A stretch of DNA of 64,000 bases. Source: DATDAH01 sp963725155 (GTDB taxonomy: Bacteria > Actinomycetota > Acidimicrobiia > Acidimicrobiales > DATDAH01). Location: NCBI GenBank assembly GCA_963725155.1, contig CAVRXU010000008.1, positions 124,001-188,000 of the forward strand. The letters run 5' to 3'. The notes under the pieces were generated by a model. It saw only the letters and a program-made list of their open reading frames with translations, did not search any database and was not told the origin of the DNA. Below, piece after piece: positions 44,271 to 51,599 of this stretch (its first letter is position 1; every line of letters starts with the position of its first letter). The position numbers and the translations under genes are program-made.

Positions 44271-45703
44271 GACGTCGCCTCGGCGTCGGAAGCGTCGACG
44301 GCGACGGCGTCCTCGGCCTCGACGGCCTCGTCCGCACCCTCGGCCGGCTCCTCGGCGCGGACCTCCTCGGCCGGGGCGTCCGCCACCTCGCCGTCGGAAT
44401 CGGCGACCGCCTCGGTCTCCGGTGCCTCGTCGGCCGTCTCGGCCGCGGCGGCGGCCTCGGGCTCGTCACCGTCTGTCGGTTCGGCGGCCTCGGCGGCGGG
44501 CTCGGCGCCATCCGTCGGCTCCGCGTCGACCGACTCGGTCTCGGCCACCTCGATGGTCTCGCCTTCAGTGACCTCGGCCTCGGCCTGCTCGGCCCCCAGC
44601 TGGCTCCATTCCTCAGCCGTCATGGCCGGCGTGCCGTCGGCGGGCTGCCACATCTGCTCGCCGGACTCGGGATTGATGATCCACTCGCCCTGGGCCCAGT
44701 CGTCGGTCTGATAGGCCGCTTCCTCGGCCAGCTGGGTCTCGCTCTTGATGTCGACCCGCCAGCCGGTCAGGCGCGCGGCGAGGCGGGCGTTCTGACCCTC
44801 CTTGCCGATGGCCAGCGACAGCTGGTAGTCGGGCACGATGACCTCGGCGGTGCCGGTGTCCTCGTGGATCCGCACCTCCTTGACCCGGGCCGGGGACAGC
44901 GCCTTCATGACGAAGTCGGCGGCGTCGTCGGAGAAGGGGACGATGTCGATCTTCTCGCCTTTGAGCTCGTTGACGACCATGCGCACGCGGGCACCCCGGG
45001 CGCCCACACAGGCCCCCACGGGGTCCACGTTGTTGTCGTTGGACCAGACGGCGATCTTCGTGCGGTGGCCGGGCTCGCGGGCACAGGCCCGGATCTCCAC
45101 GATGCCGTCGGCGATCTCGGGGACCTCCAGCTCGAAGAGGCGCTTGATGAGGCCGGGATGGGTCCGGCTGACCACGATCTGGGGGCCCTTGGCCGTCTTG
45201 CGGACCTCGACGATGTAGGCCTTGACCCGCGAGTTGGGCTCGGGCCGCTCGTAGGGGACCTGCTCGGCCTGGGGCAGGAGGGCCTCGACCCGGCCGAGGT
45301 CCAGCAGCGTGTAGCGCTGGTCGCTCTGCTGGATCATGCCGGTGACGATGTCGCCCTCCCGGCCGGCGTACTCCTCGTACTTCATGTCCCGCTCGACCTC
45401 GCGGATGCGCTGCATCATCACCTGCTTCGCCGTCTGGGCGGCGATGCGGCCGAAGTCGTCCGGGGTGACGTCGAGCTCGTCACCCTCGGGCTCGCCGTCC
45501 TCGTCCAGGTCCTGGGCGTAGACGCGGATGTCGAAGGTCTCGGGGTCCAGGGTGACCCAGGAGTACTCGTAGGCCCCGGGCGTGCGCTTGTAGGCCGACT
45601 CGAGGGCGTCGGCGAGGGCGGCGAGCAGGTCGTCGACCGAGATGCCCTTGTCGACGGCCAGCGCCTGCAGCGCTTCCATCATCTCGACGTTGTTTCCGCT
45701 CAT
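44267..45703 (-). CDS. nusA: Transcription termination/antitermination factor NusA
   Basis: A 478-aa RNA-polymerase cofactor. It has the NusA N-terminal domain (ALAVDKGISVDDLLAALADALESAYKR), an S1 domain (YAGREGDIVTGMIQQ, LLDLGRVEALLP) and two KH domains (VDPVGACVGARGARVRMVVNEL and DYQLSLAIGKEGQNARLAARLTGW). A Glu/Ala-rich acidic tail of about 110 residues follows. The start overlaps the rimP stop (ATGA). A terminator-like hairpin in the operon leader (46219-46246) would be a natural target for its own feedback. Confidence 0.97.
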   Translation of the reverse strand: MSGNNVEMMEALQALAVDKGISVDDLLAALADALESAYKRTPGAYEYSWVTLDPETFDIRVYAQDLDEDGEPEGDELDVTPDDFGRIAAQTAKQVMMQRIREVERDMKYEEYAGREGDIVTGMIQQSDQRYTLLDLGRVEALLPQAEQVPYERPEPNSRVKAYIVEVRKTAKGPQIVVSRTHPGLIKRLFELEVPEIADGIVEIRACAREPGHRTKIAVWSNDNNVDPVGACVGARGARVRMVVNELKGEKIDIVPFSDDAADFVMKALSPARVKEVRIHEDTGTAEVIVPDYQLSLAIGKEGQNARLAARLTGWRVDIKSETQLAEEAAYQTDDWAQGEWIINPESGEQMWQPADGTPAMTAEEWSQLGAEQAEAEVTEGETIEVAETESVDAEPTDGAEPAAEAAEPTDGDEPEAAAAAETADEAPETEAVADSDGEVADAPAEEVRAEEPAEGADEAVEAEDAVAVDASDAEATS

Positions 45704-46194
45704 GAGGCCTTCTTCTTCTTCGTCGTCGGCTTGGTGGTGGTTCCCCAGTCGAACAGCGTCCGGGCGGCTTCGATCTCGTCGTAGGCGAGATGTCGCTCCT
45801 CCGCATCCGGATCCTCGTCGGGGCGGATCGTGATGCCGTCGTCGTCGGCGGCGGTGAGCACGCCGGTGACCCGGCGCTCGCCCTCGGCCCCCGGGACGGT
45901 CTTGACCGTGATGCGGTCGTTGACCGCGCCGGTGAAGTGATCGGGCCGGCGCAGGGGCCGCTCGAGGCCGGGGCTGGACACCTCGAGGGTGTACTTGCCC
46001 GACACGGGATCGGCGTCATCCAGGGCCCGGGAGATGGATCGGCTGAGCTCGGTCAGGGCACTGATGTCGATGCCCCCGTCCTTGCTCACGAGGACCCGGA
46101 GGGTGGCCTGGTGCTGTTCGACGTCATACAGGTCGAGGCCCCGCTCCTCGGCCAGGGGCACGACGATGGCGCGCACGCGATCCGCGGTTGCCAT
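45700..46194 (-). CDS. rimP: Ribosome maturation factor RimP
   Basis: A 164-aa 30S assembly factor with the N-terminal alpha/beta domain (RAIVVPLAEERGLDLYDVEQ, LRVLVSKDGGIDISALTELSRSIS) and the signature KYTLEVSSPGLERPLRRPDHF before an SH3-like domain. A lysine-rich end (KPTTKKKKAS) closes it. The ATG has an AAGGAGGT site. It is first in rimP-nusA-ylxR-infB. Confidence 0.95.
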   Translation of the reverse strand: MATADRVRAIVVPLAEERGLDLYDVEQHQATLRVLVSKDGGIDISALTELSRSISRALDDADPVSGKYTLEVSSPGLERPLRRPDHFTGAVNDRITVKTVPGAEGERRVTGVLTAADDDGITIRPDEDPDAEERHLAYDEIEAARTLFDWGTTTKPTTKKKKAS

Positions 46195-46218
46195 GCTCGT
46201 ACCTCCTTTACCGTAAGA

Positions 46219-46246
46219 AAAGGCGTGGGCCGAAGCCCACGCCTTT
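46219..46246 (-). terminator. Intrinsic terminator/attenuator in the rimP leader
   Basis: On the minus strand: a perfect 12-bp stem AAAGGCGTGGGC/GCCCACGCCTTT with a TTCG tetraloop, followed by TTCTT. The stem's last TTT runs on into this tract. It lies between a TATACT -10 box and the rimP ribosome site, so it could stop most transcripts before the operon. It is the only hairpin with a T-tract that I saw in the window. Confidence 0.7.
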
Positions 46247-46274
46247 CGCTCGACCAGAACAAAATGCTTGCGGG

Positions 46275-46280
46275 AGTATA
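46275..46280 (-). promoter_or_regulatory. Putative -10 box of rimP-nusA-infB operon
   Basis: TATACT on the minus strand, about 80 nt before the rimP ATG. The -35 region is weak. The leader from here contains the attenuator-like hairpin. Confidence 0.5.
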
Positions 46281-46316
46281 CCCCCTGATCCGGCCCTTCG
46301 GGAGGCCGCCTCCCGA

Positions 46317-46892
46317 CTACGGAGTGGCGCTCCACGCGGGGTCGCGACCCGCTTGGGCGACGGCCCGGTCCAGGCCCGTGGCCCCGTCCGGGACGGCCTC
46401 GGGGAGGCCGAACGCGTCGCCTCGGGCTTCGTCGGGGAAGGACCCGAAGAAGGCGGTGACCACTTCCAGCTCGGCGTCGGGGACGTCGTAGGCCTGGCCC
46501 GTGGCCCGAGCCAGGTCCCACCCGTGGACGACGGTCTCCTCCAGGGCGACGACCCCCGCCGACTCGCCAGGCGTGTCCATGCCCGCGATCCGGGTCATGC
46601 CCTCCCAGGCCTCCGGGCGGGCCCACGCATCGGCCAGCTCGGCCAGCTCCCGGGGTATGCGGTCCCGCCAGTCCTCGCCCAGGTTGGCGGCGGAGGCGGG
46701 AGGCGGGCGACCGGAATCGGCCGGGACCGTCTTGTCGGCGGCCTTCCGGAAGGCAACGGCGAACGTGCTGAGGTGGTCGAGCACGTCGCCGATGGCGTAG
46801 TCGGGGCACGGCGTCGGGTCGGCCAGCTGGTCATCGCCAACCGCCCGGACCAGGTCAGCGAGCCGTCGAGTGGCCGGCATCAGATCGATCAT
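46317..46892 (-). CDS. TIGR03086 family metal-binding protein (maleylpyruvate isomerase-like)
   Basis: A 191-aa actinobacterial protein of the DinB/mycothiol-dependent isomerase fold. The visible motifs are DQLADPTPCPDYAIGDVLDHL (His for metal), AFRKAADKTVPA and ALEETVVHGWDLARATG (second His). These fit the TIGR03086 group, whose substrate is usually unknown; mycothiol-linked detoxification is a guess. The ATG at 46892 has a GGGAGGAA site. The rimP operon promoter lies just past its stop. Confidence 0.75.
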   Translation of the reverse strand: MIDLMPATRRLADLVRAVGDDQLADPTPCPDYAIGDVLDHLSTFAVAFRKAADKTVPADSGRPPPASAANLGEDWRDRIPRELAELADAWARPEAWEGMTRIAGMDTPGESAGVVALEETVVHGWDLARATGQAYDVPDAELEVVTAFFGSFPDEARGDAFGLPEAVPDGATGLDRAVAQAGRDPAWSATP

Positions 46893-46961
46893 CGGTTCCT
46901 CCCAAGTAGGTCGGTCACCACTTTGACCCTTCCGCCCGCCCCAACTCATCGTTCGGCCTGA

Positions 46962-47013
46962 CGTTCTGGTTGCACTCCCCCGCGACGGGCCGCGGATAGG
47001 TGCAACCAGAACG
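46962..47013. terminator. Perfect 14-bp inverted repeat after proS
   Basis: CGTTCTGGTTGCAC (46962-46975) and its exact complement (47000-47013) around a centre that contains CGCG/CGCG. It lies 13 bp past the proS stop, so it probably ends proS transcription. No T-tract. It is one of the GTTCTGG hairpins. Confidence 0.6.
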
Positions 47014-47025
47014 AATGGGTGCGGG

Positions 47026-48438
47026 TCAGTAGGAGCGGGCGACGAGGGCGATGAGGTCGGGCTCGTCGTCGGCTTCGGGCAGGCTGCCGTCGGCCCGCTG
47101 GAGGCAGCGGACGGTGAGGGCGTCGTCGGCCAGGCGGGTCTCGCCCTCGAGGCCGACGGCGTCCCAGGGGATGCGGACGAAGCCGTCCGCCGCGGCGTCG
47201 GCCACGTCCTCGATCGAGGTCACGTCGACGGTGCGGTCGTCCCGGTCCTTCGTGGCCCCGGCCAGGAGGTCGGCTTGGATCGTGTCGAGCAGGCCGGGGA
47301 CCTCGCCGGCCACACCGGTCACGGCGACCTGGCGCTTCTCGCCGTTGTCGCGGCGCACGAGCGTGACCTCGCCCTCCTTCAGGTCCCGGGGGCCGACCTC
47401 GATGCGCAGGGGGATGCCCTTCAGCTCCCAGCTGGTGGCCCGGCGACCGAAGGACGTGTCGACCTTGTCGTCGAGGCGGACCCGGACGCCGGCGGCCTTC
47501 AACTCGTCGGCCAGGCGGGCCGCAGCCTCCCCCGCCCCCTCCTCGTCCCGGACGACGAGGACGACGACTTGGATCGGCGCGAGCGCGGGCGGGACCCGGA
47601 GGCCGTTGTCGTCGCCGTGGGTCATGATCAGGCCGCCGACCATGCGGGTGGACGTGCCCCAGGACGTCTGCCAGACGTTCTCCTGGTTGCCCTCGGCCGA
47701 CAGGTACTCGATGCCGAAGGCCTTGGCGAAGTTCTGCCCGAGCTCGTGGCTGGTGCCCATCTGCAGGGCCTTGCCGTCCCGCATCATGGCCTCACACGCC
47801 ATCGTGTTGATGGCCCCGGCGAAGCGCTCGGCCGCCGTCTTGCGGCCCTTGTAGACGGGGACGGCCAGGACCTGCTCCATGCAGTCGGCGTACACCTCAT
47901 GGAGGATGCGCACGGCGAAGTCCCGGGCCTCGGCTTCGTTGGCGTGACAGGTGTGGCCCTCCTGCCAGAGGAACTCGGTCGTGCGCAGGAACAGCCGCGG
48001 CCGCAGCTCCCAGCGCACGACGTTGGCCCACTGGTTCACGAGCAGCGGCAGGTCCCGGTAGCTCTGGATCCACTTGGCGAAGTAGGTCCCCATGACCGTC
48101 TCGGACGTCGGCCGGATGGCCAGAGGCTCCTCCAGCTCCTTGCCTCCACCGATGGTGACGACCGCCAGCTCGGGGCTGAACCCCTCGACGTGCTCGGCCT
48201 CCTTCTCGAAGAAGGACATGGGCACGAAGAGCGGGAAGTAGGCGTTGTCGACTCCGGCGGCCTTGATGCGGTCGTCCATCGCCGACTGGAGGCGCTCCCA
48301 CAGCGAGAAGCCATAGGGACGGATGACCATCGTCCCCCGGGCCGGCCCGTTCTCGGCCAGCTCCGCCTTGGCGATGACGTCCTGGTACCACCGGGGGAAG
48401 TCGTCGCCCTGGGGGGTGAGCACGGGAGCCTTGGCCAT
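47026..48438 (-). CDS. proS: Prolyl-tRNA synthetase (archaeal/eukaryal-like short form)
   Basis: A class II synthetase of 470 aa. It has motif 2 as LRPRLFLRTTEFLWQEGHTCH, the proline-pocket region MGTSHELGQNFAKAF, motif 3 in MTHGDDNGLRVPPALAPIQ and an anticodon-binding domain (VRVRLDDKVDTSFGRRATSWELKG). It lacks the editing insertion of the long bacterial form. The ATG at 48438 lies 7 nt after TACCCT (leaderless); an upstream in-frame extension to 48549 crosses that promoter. Confidence 0.94.
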   Translation of the reverse strand: MAKAPVLTPQGDDFPRWYQDVIAKAELAENGPARGTMVIRPYGFSLWERLQSAMDDRIKAAGVDNAYFPLFVPMSFFEKEAEHVEGFSPELAVVTIGGGKELEEPLAIRPTSETVMGTYFAKWIQSYRDLPLLVNQWANVVRWELRPRLFLRTTEFLWQEGHTCHANEAEARDFAVRILHEVYADCMEQVLAVPVYKGRKTAAERFAGAINTMACEAMMRDGKALQMGTSHELGQNFAKAFGIEYLSAEGNQENVWQTSWGTSTRMVGGLIMTHGDDNGLRVPPALAPIQVVVLVVRDEEGAGEAAARLADELKAAGVRVRLDDKVDTSFGRRATSWELKGIPLRIEVGPRDLKEGEVTLVRRDNGEKRQVAVTGVAGEVPGLLDTIQADLLAGATKDRDDRTVDVTSIEDVADAAADGFVRIPWDAVGLEGETRLADDALTVRCLQRADGSLPEADDEPDLIALVARSY

Positions 48439-48445
48439 CCGGCGG

Positions 48446-48451
48446 AGGGTA
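48446..48451 (-). promoter_or_regulatory. Putative -10 box of proS
   Basis: TACCCT on the minus strand, 7 nt before the proS ATG; leaderless pattern. Confidence 0.45.
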
Positions 48452-48493
48452 GTGGCGCCCGGTAGGCCCTCCCGGGTCCGTTCTCCGACGCAC

Positions 48494-49345
48494 TCAGGGG
48501 CGCCGCCCCGACACCATGCGGCTGAGCCCGGGGATGTCCAGGCCGGCATCGGTCGTGTAGGGGACGAACGCGGCGCGAACCCGGTCCTGAATCGCCGAGG
48601 TCGTCGCCTCGTCCAGCCCGGCCAGCACCGCGGCGAGCGGCCCGGCGAGGTCCGAGGTCAGGTTCCAGTACTCGTCGAACGAGCCGGTCCGGTGGGGCAC
48701 GGGCACGTCCTCCTGCTCGACGTCGGTGAACCCCGCGGCATCCAGGAGAGAGCTGAGGTCGGCCTCGCCGAGGGCGAAGGGTCCCGGGATGCCGGGAGGC
48801 GGCATCGGCATCCCCAGCTCGGCGCTGGCCGCGGCCAGCATCTCGCCCAGCCACGGGTTGTCCGCGGGCGAGGCCCAGACCGAGAGCGCGGCGCGGCCGC
48901 CGGGTCGGAGGACCCGGACCACCTCAGCGGCAGCGCGGGCCGGGTCAACGGCGAACATCAGGCCGTCCCGGCAGAGGACGGCGTCGAACGACTGGTCGGG
49001 CTGGTCGATCGCTTCCAGGTCGAGCACGGCGGTCCGCACGTTCGCCAGGCCGCGGGCCGTGGCCCGCTCTCCCGCTACGGCAGCCATCGACTCGGCGACG
49101 TCGGAGATGACGACCTCGCCGTCCGGCCCGACGGCGGCGGCCGCCTCGAGCCCCACCCCACCCGGTCCGCAGGCCAGCTCGAGCACCCGGTCCCCCGGAC
49201 GCAGGCTGGCGGCGTCGATGAGCCGGGCGGTCTGCTCGGCACCCCGCTCGTCGACCTGGTCGGCATGCTCACCCCACTGCGGCGCCACGCCCGCCCACAT
49301 GCCGTGCACGATCGTGCGGACCTGGTCGTTCGGATCATCCGACAT
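48494..49345 (-). CDS. Class I SAM-dependent methyltransferase
   Basis: A 283-aa methyltransferase with motif I VLELACGPGGVGLEAA, motif post-I VVISDVAESM and motif IV region FDAVLCRDGLMFAVDP, followed by VRVLRPGGRAALSVW. It is like UbiE/Coq5-type small-molecule enzymes; the substrate is unknown. The ATG has an AAGGAGG site. It is divergent from a TetR gene, and the perfect palindrome at 49374-49388 lies between them, so TetR probably controls it. Confidence 0.88.
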   Translation of the reverse strand: MSDDPNDQVRTIVHGMWAGVAPQWGEHADQVDERGAEQTARLIDAASLRPGDRVLELACGPGGVGLEAAAAVGPDGEVVISDVAESMAAVAGERATARGLANVRTAVLDLEAIDQPDQSFDAVLCRDGLMFAVDPARAAAEVVRVLRPGGRAALSVWASPADNPWLGEMLAAASAELGMPMPPPGIPGPFALGEADLSSLLDAAGFTDVEQEDVPVPHRTGSFDEYWNLTSDLAGPLAAVLAGLDEATTSAIQDRVRAAFVPYTTDAGLDIPGLSRMVSGRRP

Positions 49346-49373
49346 GGCGCCTCCTTATTTCGTTCGTATCTCT

Positions 49374-49388
49374 GAGTATTGAATACTC
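49374..49388. promoter_or_regulatory. Perfect 15-bp palindrome, putative TetR operator
   Basis: GAGTATTGAATACTC, AT-rich against the GC-rich background, in the 58-bp gap between the divergent methyltransferase and TetR genes. It abuts the TAGAGT box of the TetR gene and lies upstream of the methyltransferase ribosome site. Confidence 0.65.
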
Positions 49389-49391
49389 GGA

Positions 49392-49397
49392 TAGAGT
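49392..49397 (+). promoter_or_regulatory. Putative -10 box of the TetR gene at 49404
   Basis: TAGAGT, 6 nt before the GTG; leaderless pattern, next to the palindrome. Confidence 0.45.
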
Positions 49398-49403
49398 AGT
49401 CAA

Positions 49404-50030
49404 GTGGCTCGGGCCTACGACTCGACCCGAAGGAGGGCGCAGGCGGCGCTGACCCGCCGGTCGATCCTCGACGCCGCGCAGCGCCTCTTCGAGCGGGACG
49501 GCTACGTCGCCACGACGATGGAGGCCATCGCCACCGAGGCGGAGGTGAGCCTCAAGACCGTTTACCTCGCCTTCACCACCAAGGCCGGCCTCCTTCGGGC
49601 CGTGTGGGACCTCCTGCTGAAGGGCGACACCGATGCCGCCCCGGTCGCCGAGCGGCCCTGGCACCTCGAAGTGCTGGAGGAGACCGACCCCGAGCGAAAG
49701 CTCCGCCTCACCGCCCACCACAGCGTCGTCGTCAAGCAGCGCATCGGCCCGATCCTCCGGGTCATCCGCAGCGCAGCCGTCGTCGACCCCGATGGGGCCG
49801 CCTTGTGGCAGCTCGTCCAGACCGACTTCCACGCCAACCAGCAGGCGATCGTCGAGTCCCTGGCCGCCCAGGGTGGGCTCCATGTCCATCTGGACGTCGA
49901 CGGGGCGACCGACATCCTCTGGACCCTCAACCACCCGGACGTCTGGCTCCTCTTCGTCGACCGCGGCTGGACCCCCGAAGCGTTCGAGGATTGGTTCGCT
50001 GACACCCTCGTCCAGCAGCTGCACGGCTGA
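49404..50030 (+). CDS. TetR family transcriptional regulator
   Basis: A 208-aa regulator with the TetR DNA-binding domain (SILDAAQRLFERDGYVATTMEAIATEAEVSLKTVYLAFTTK) and a helical effector domain (VVVKQRIGPILRVIRSAAVVD, LWTLNHPDVWLLFVDRGW). The GTG is 6 nt from a TAGAGT box, so it is probably leaderless. The palindrome next to it suggests self-repression and control of the methyltransferase. The downstream gap to ispG (50031-50288) holds only the hairpin at its far end. Confidence 0.88.
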   Translation: MARAYDSTRRRAQAALTRRSILDAAQRLFERDGYVATTMEAIATEAEVSLKTVYLAFTTKAGLLRAVWDLLLKGDTDAAPVAERPWHLEVLEETDPERKLRLTAHHSVVVKQRIGPILRVIRSAAVVDPDGAALWQLVQTDFHANQQAIVESLAAQGGLHVHLDVDGATDILWTLNHPDVWLLFVDRGWTPEAFEDWFADTLVQQLHG

Positions 50031-50230
50031 ACCGAATCGACTGAACCGGAACGGGGTCTGGTACGTCTCTGGGTGTGCAGCGAGCTGATGCGGCGATCAG
50101 GGCGGCGGCGGCGCCGGGTGACGGCGGCGCGGACGCCGGGGCCCGGGTCCTGAGAGCTGACGGCGACGACGATGTCCCGACTTCCTTCCCTGCGAGGCCC
50201 GCCCCGTCGGCCCCGCATGATCACCCGGGG

Positions 50231-50280
50231 GTTCTGGCAGGGGATCTGCCGGTCCCAGGCGGCACATCCCCCGCCAGAAC
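50231..50280. terminator. Inverted repeat between convergent TetR and ispG genes
   Basis: Arms of 15 bp (50231-50245 and 50266-50280) with one mismatch; left arm GTTCTGGCAGGGGAT, right arm ATCCCCCGCCAGAAC. It lies 9 bp beyond the ispG stop and so probably terminates both genes. No T-tract. Confidence 0.58.
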
Positions 50281-50288
50281 GACTTGGG

Positions 50289-51503
50289 TCAGAGCTTGCG
50301 GATCTGGTCGATGTGGGATTCGGCGTCGTTGACGTCGTCGCCCTGCTCGGTCAGGAGCGCGGCGCGGTCCTTCTCGGCCTCGGCCGCGGCCCCGGAGTCG
50401 GCTCGCTCCAGGGCGGCTTCGACGCCGTCCTCGCTGACGATCTTGGCCCATTCGACGAGGGCCTCGACCATCTCGTCCTCGGCGACGACCTTGACGACCT
50501 TGCCCTTCACGAAGAGGTGACCCCGCTTGCGGCCGGCGGCGATGCCGAGGTCGGCCTCGCGGGCCTCGCCCGGGCCGTTCACCACACAACCCATGACCGC
50601 GACCTGGATGGGGACGTCGAGCTCCTCCAGGGCCTTCTGGGCCGCGTCGGCGATGGCGTAGACGTCGACCTCGGCCCGACCGCACGACGGGCAGGCGATG
50701 AGATCCAGGCCCGTGCGCTCCCGGAGGCCCAGGGACTCCAGCAGCTGGCGCCCGGCGCGGGCCTCCTGCACGGGATCGGCGGTCAAGGAGTACCGGATGG
50801 TGTCCCCGATGCCCTCGGACAGCAGCGTGGCCAGCCCGGCGGTGGCCTTGATCAGGCCGGCGGGCGGCGGGCCGGCCTCGGTCACGCCCAGGTGCAACGG
50901 GTAGTCGGTGGCCTCGGACAGCTGGCGGTAGGCCTCGATCATCAGGGGGACGTTGGACGCCTTCACCGAGATCTTCACGTCGTCGAAGCCGACCTCGGCG
51001 AAGTAGTCCAGCTCCCGCTGGGCCGACTCGACCATCGCCTCGGCGGTCAGGCCGCCGTGCTTCTCGTAGAGGTCGGGGTCCAGCGAGCCGCCGTTGACGC
51101 CGATGCGGATGGGCACGCCCCGGTCCTTGCACTCGGCGGCCACCGCCTTGATGTGCTCGGGACGACGGATGTTGCCCGGGTTCAGGCGGAGGCAGTGGAC
51201 CCCGGCCTCCAGGGCGGCCAGCGCCATCTTGTACTGGTGGTGGATGTCGGCCACGATCGGCACCGGCGAGCGGGGCACGATCTGGGCCAGGCCCTCGGCC
51301 GCCTCCTTCTCGTTGCAGGTGCAGCGGACGATGTCGGCCCCGGCCCCGTAGAGGGCGTAGATCTGCTGGAGCGTCCCCTCGACGTCGGCCGTCTTCGTGA
51401 TCGTCATGGACTGGACGCTCACCGGGGCGTCCCCGCCCACCGTCACCGGGTGCGACGGGTGGCGGAGCACCACCTCGCGGGTCTTCCGGCGCTCGTAGGT
51501 CAC
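50289..51503 (-). CDS. ispG: 4-hydroxy-3-methylbut-2-enyl diphosphate synthase
   Basis: The [4Fe-4S] enzyme of the MEP isoprenoid path, 404 aa. The TIM-barrel part has SVQSMTITKTADV and LRLNPGNI. The cluster cysteines lie in LIACPSCGRAEVD and MGCVVNGPGEAREADLG. A C-terminal tail of about 40 residues rich in Glu/Ala is extra. The GTG (VTYERRKTREV) was chosen because longer frames run into the perfect hairpin at 51534-51585. It lies near dxr (53000), an earlier step of the same path. Confidence 0.95.
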   Translation of the reverse strand: MTYERRKTREVVLRHPSHPVTVGGDAPVSVQSMTITKTADVEGTLQQIYALYGAGADIVRCTCNEKEAAEGLAQIVPRSPVPIVADIHHQYKMALAALEAGVHCLRLNPGNIRRPEHIKAVAAECKDRGVPIRIGVNGGSLDPDLYEKHGGLTAEAMVESAQRELDYFAEVGFDDVKISVKASNVPLMIEAYRQLSEATDYPLHLGVTEAGPPPAGLIKATAGLATLLSEGIGDTIRYSLTADPVQEARAGRQLLESLGLRERTGLDLIACPSCGRAEVDVYAIADAAQKALEELDVPIQVAVMGCVVNGPGEAREADLGIAAGRKRGHLFVKGKVVKVVAEDEMVEALVEWAKIVSEDGVEAALERADSGAAAEAEKDRAALLTEQGDDVNDAESHIDQIRKL

Positions 51504-51533
51504 GGCGTCAGTCTCGCAGCCTGCCCCGTGCTT

Positions 51534-51585
51534 CGTACCTTGTGCACCAGTGCGCCACATCTGGCGCACTGGTGCACAAGGTACG
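51534..51585. terminator. Perfect 24-bp inverted repeat between rseP and ispG
   Basis: Arms 51534-51557 and 51562-51585 are exact complements over 24 bp with a 4-base loop CATC. The stem starts CGTACCTTGTGC. It lies 14 bp after the rseP stop and 30 bp before ispG, so it probably separates the two transcripts. It has no T-tract and differs in sequence from the GTTCTGG hairpins. Confidence 0.65.
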
Positions 51586-51599
51586 GGAGGCCCGTGGGG

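Noticed and set aside
46200..46320. tRNA (metY-like) ahead of rimP, as in enterobacteria
   Set aside because: The only structure is one long hairpin with a T-tract. No cloverleaf, anticodon arm or T-loop consensus could be found on either strand.
50075..50332. Possible 85-aa gene after the TetR gene
   Set aside because: Low-complexity Ala/Asp/Pro sequence that runs through the terminator hairpin into ispG, with no ribosome site or good promoter.
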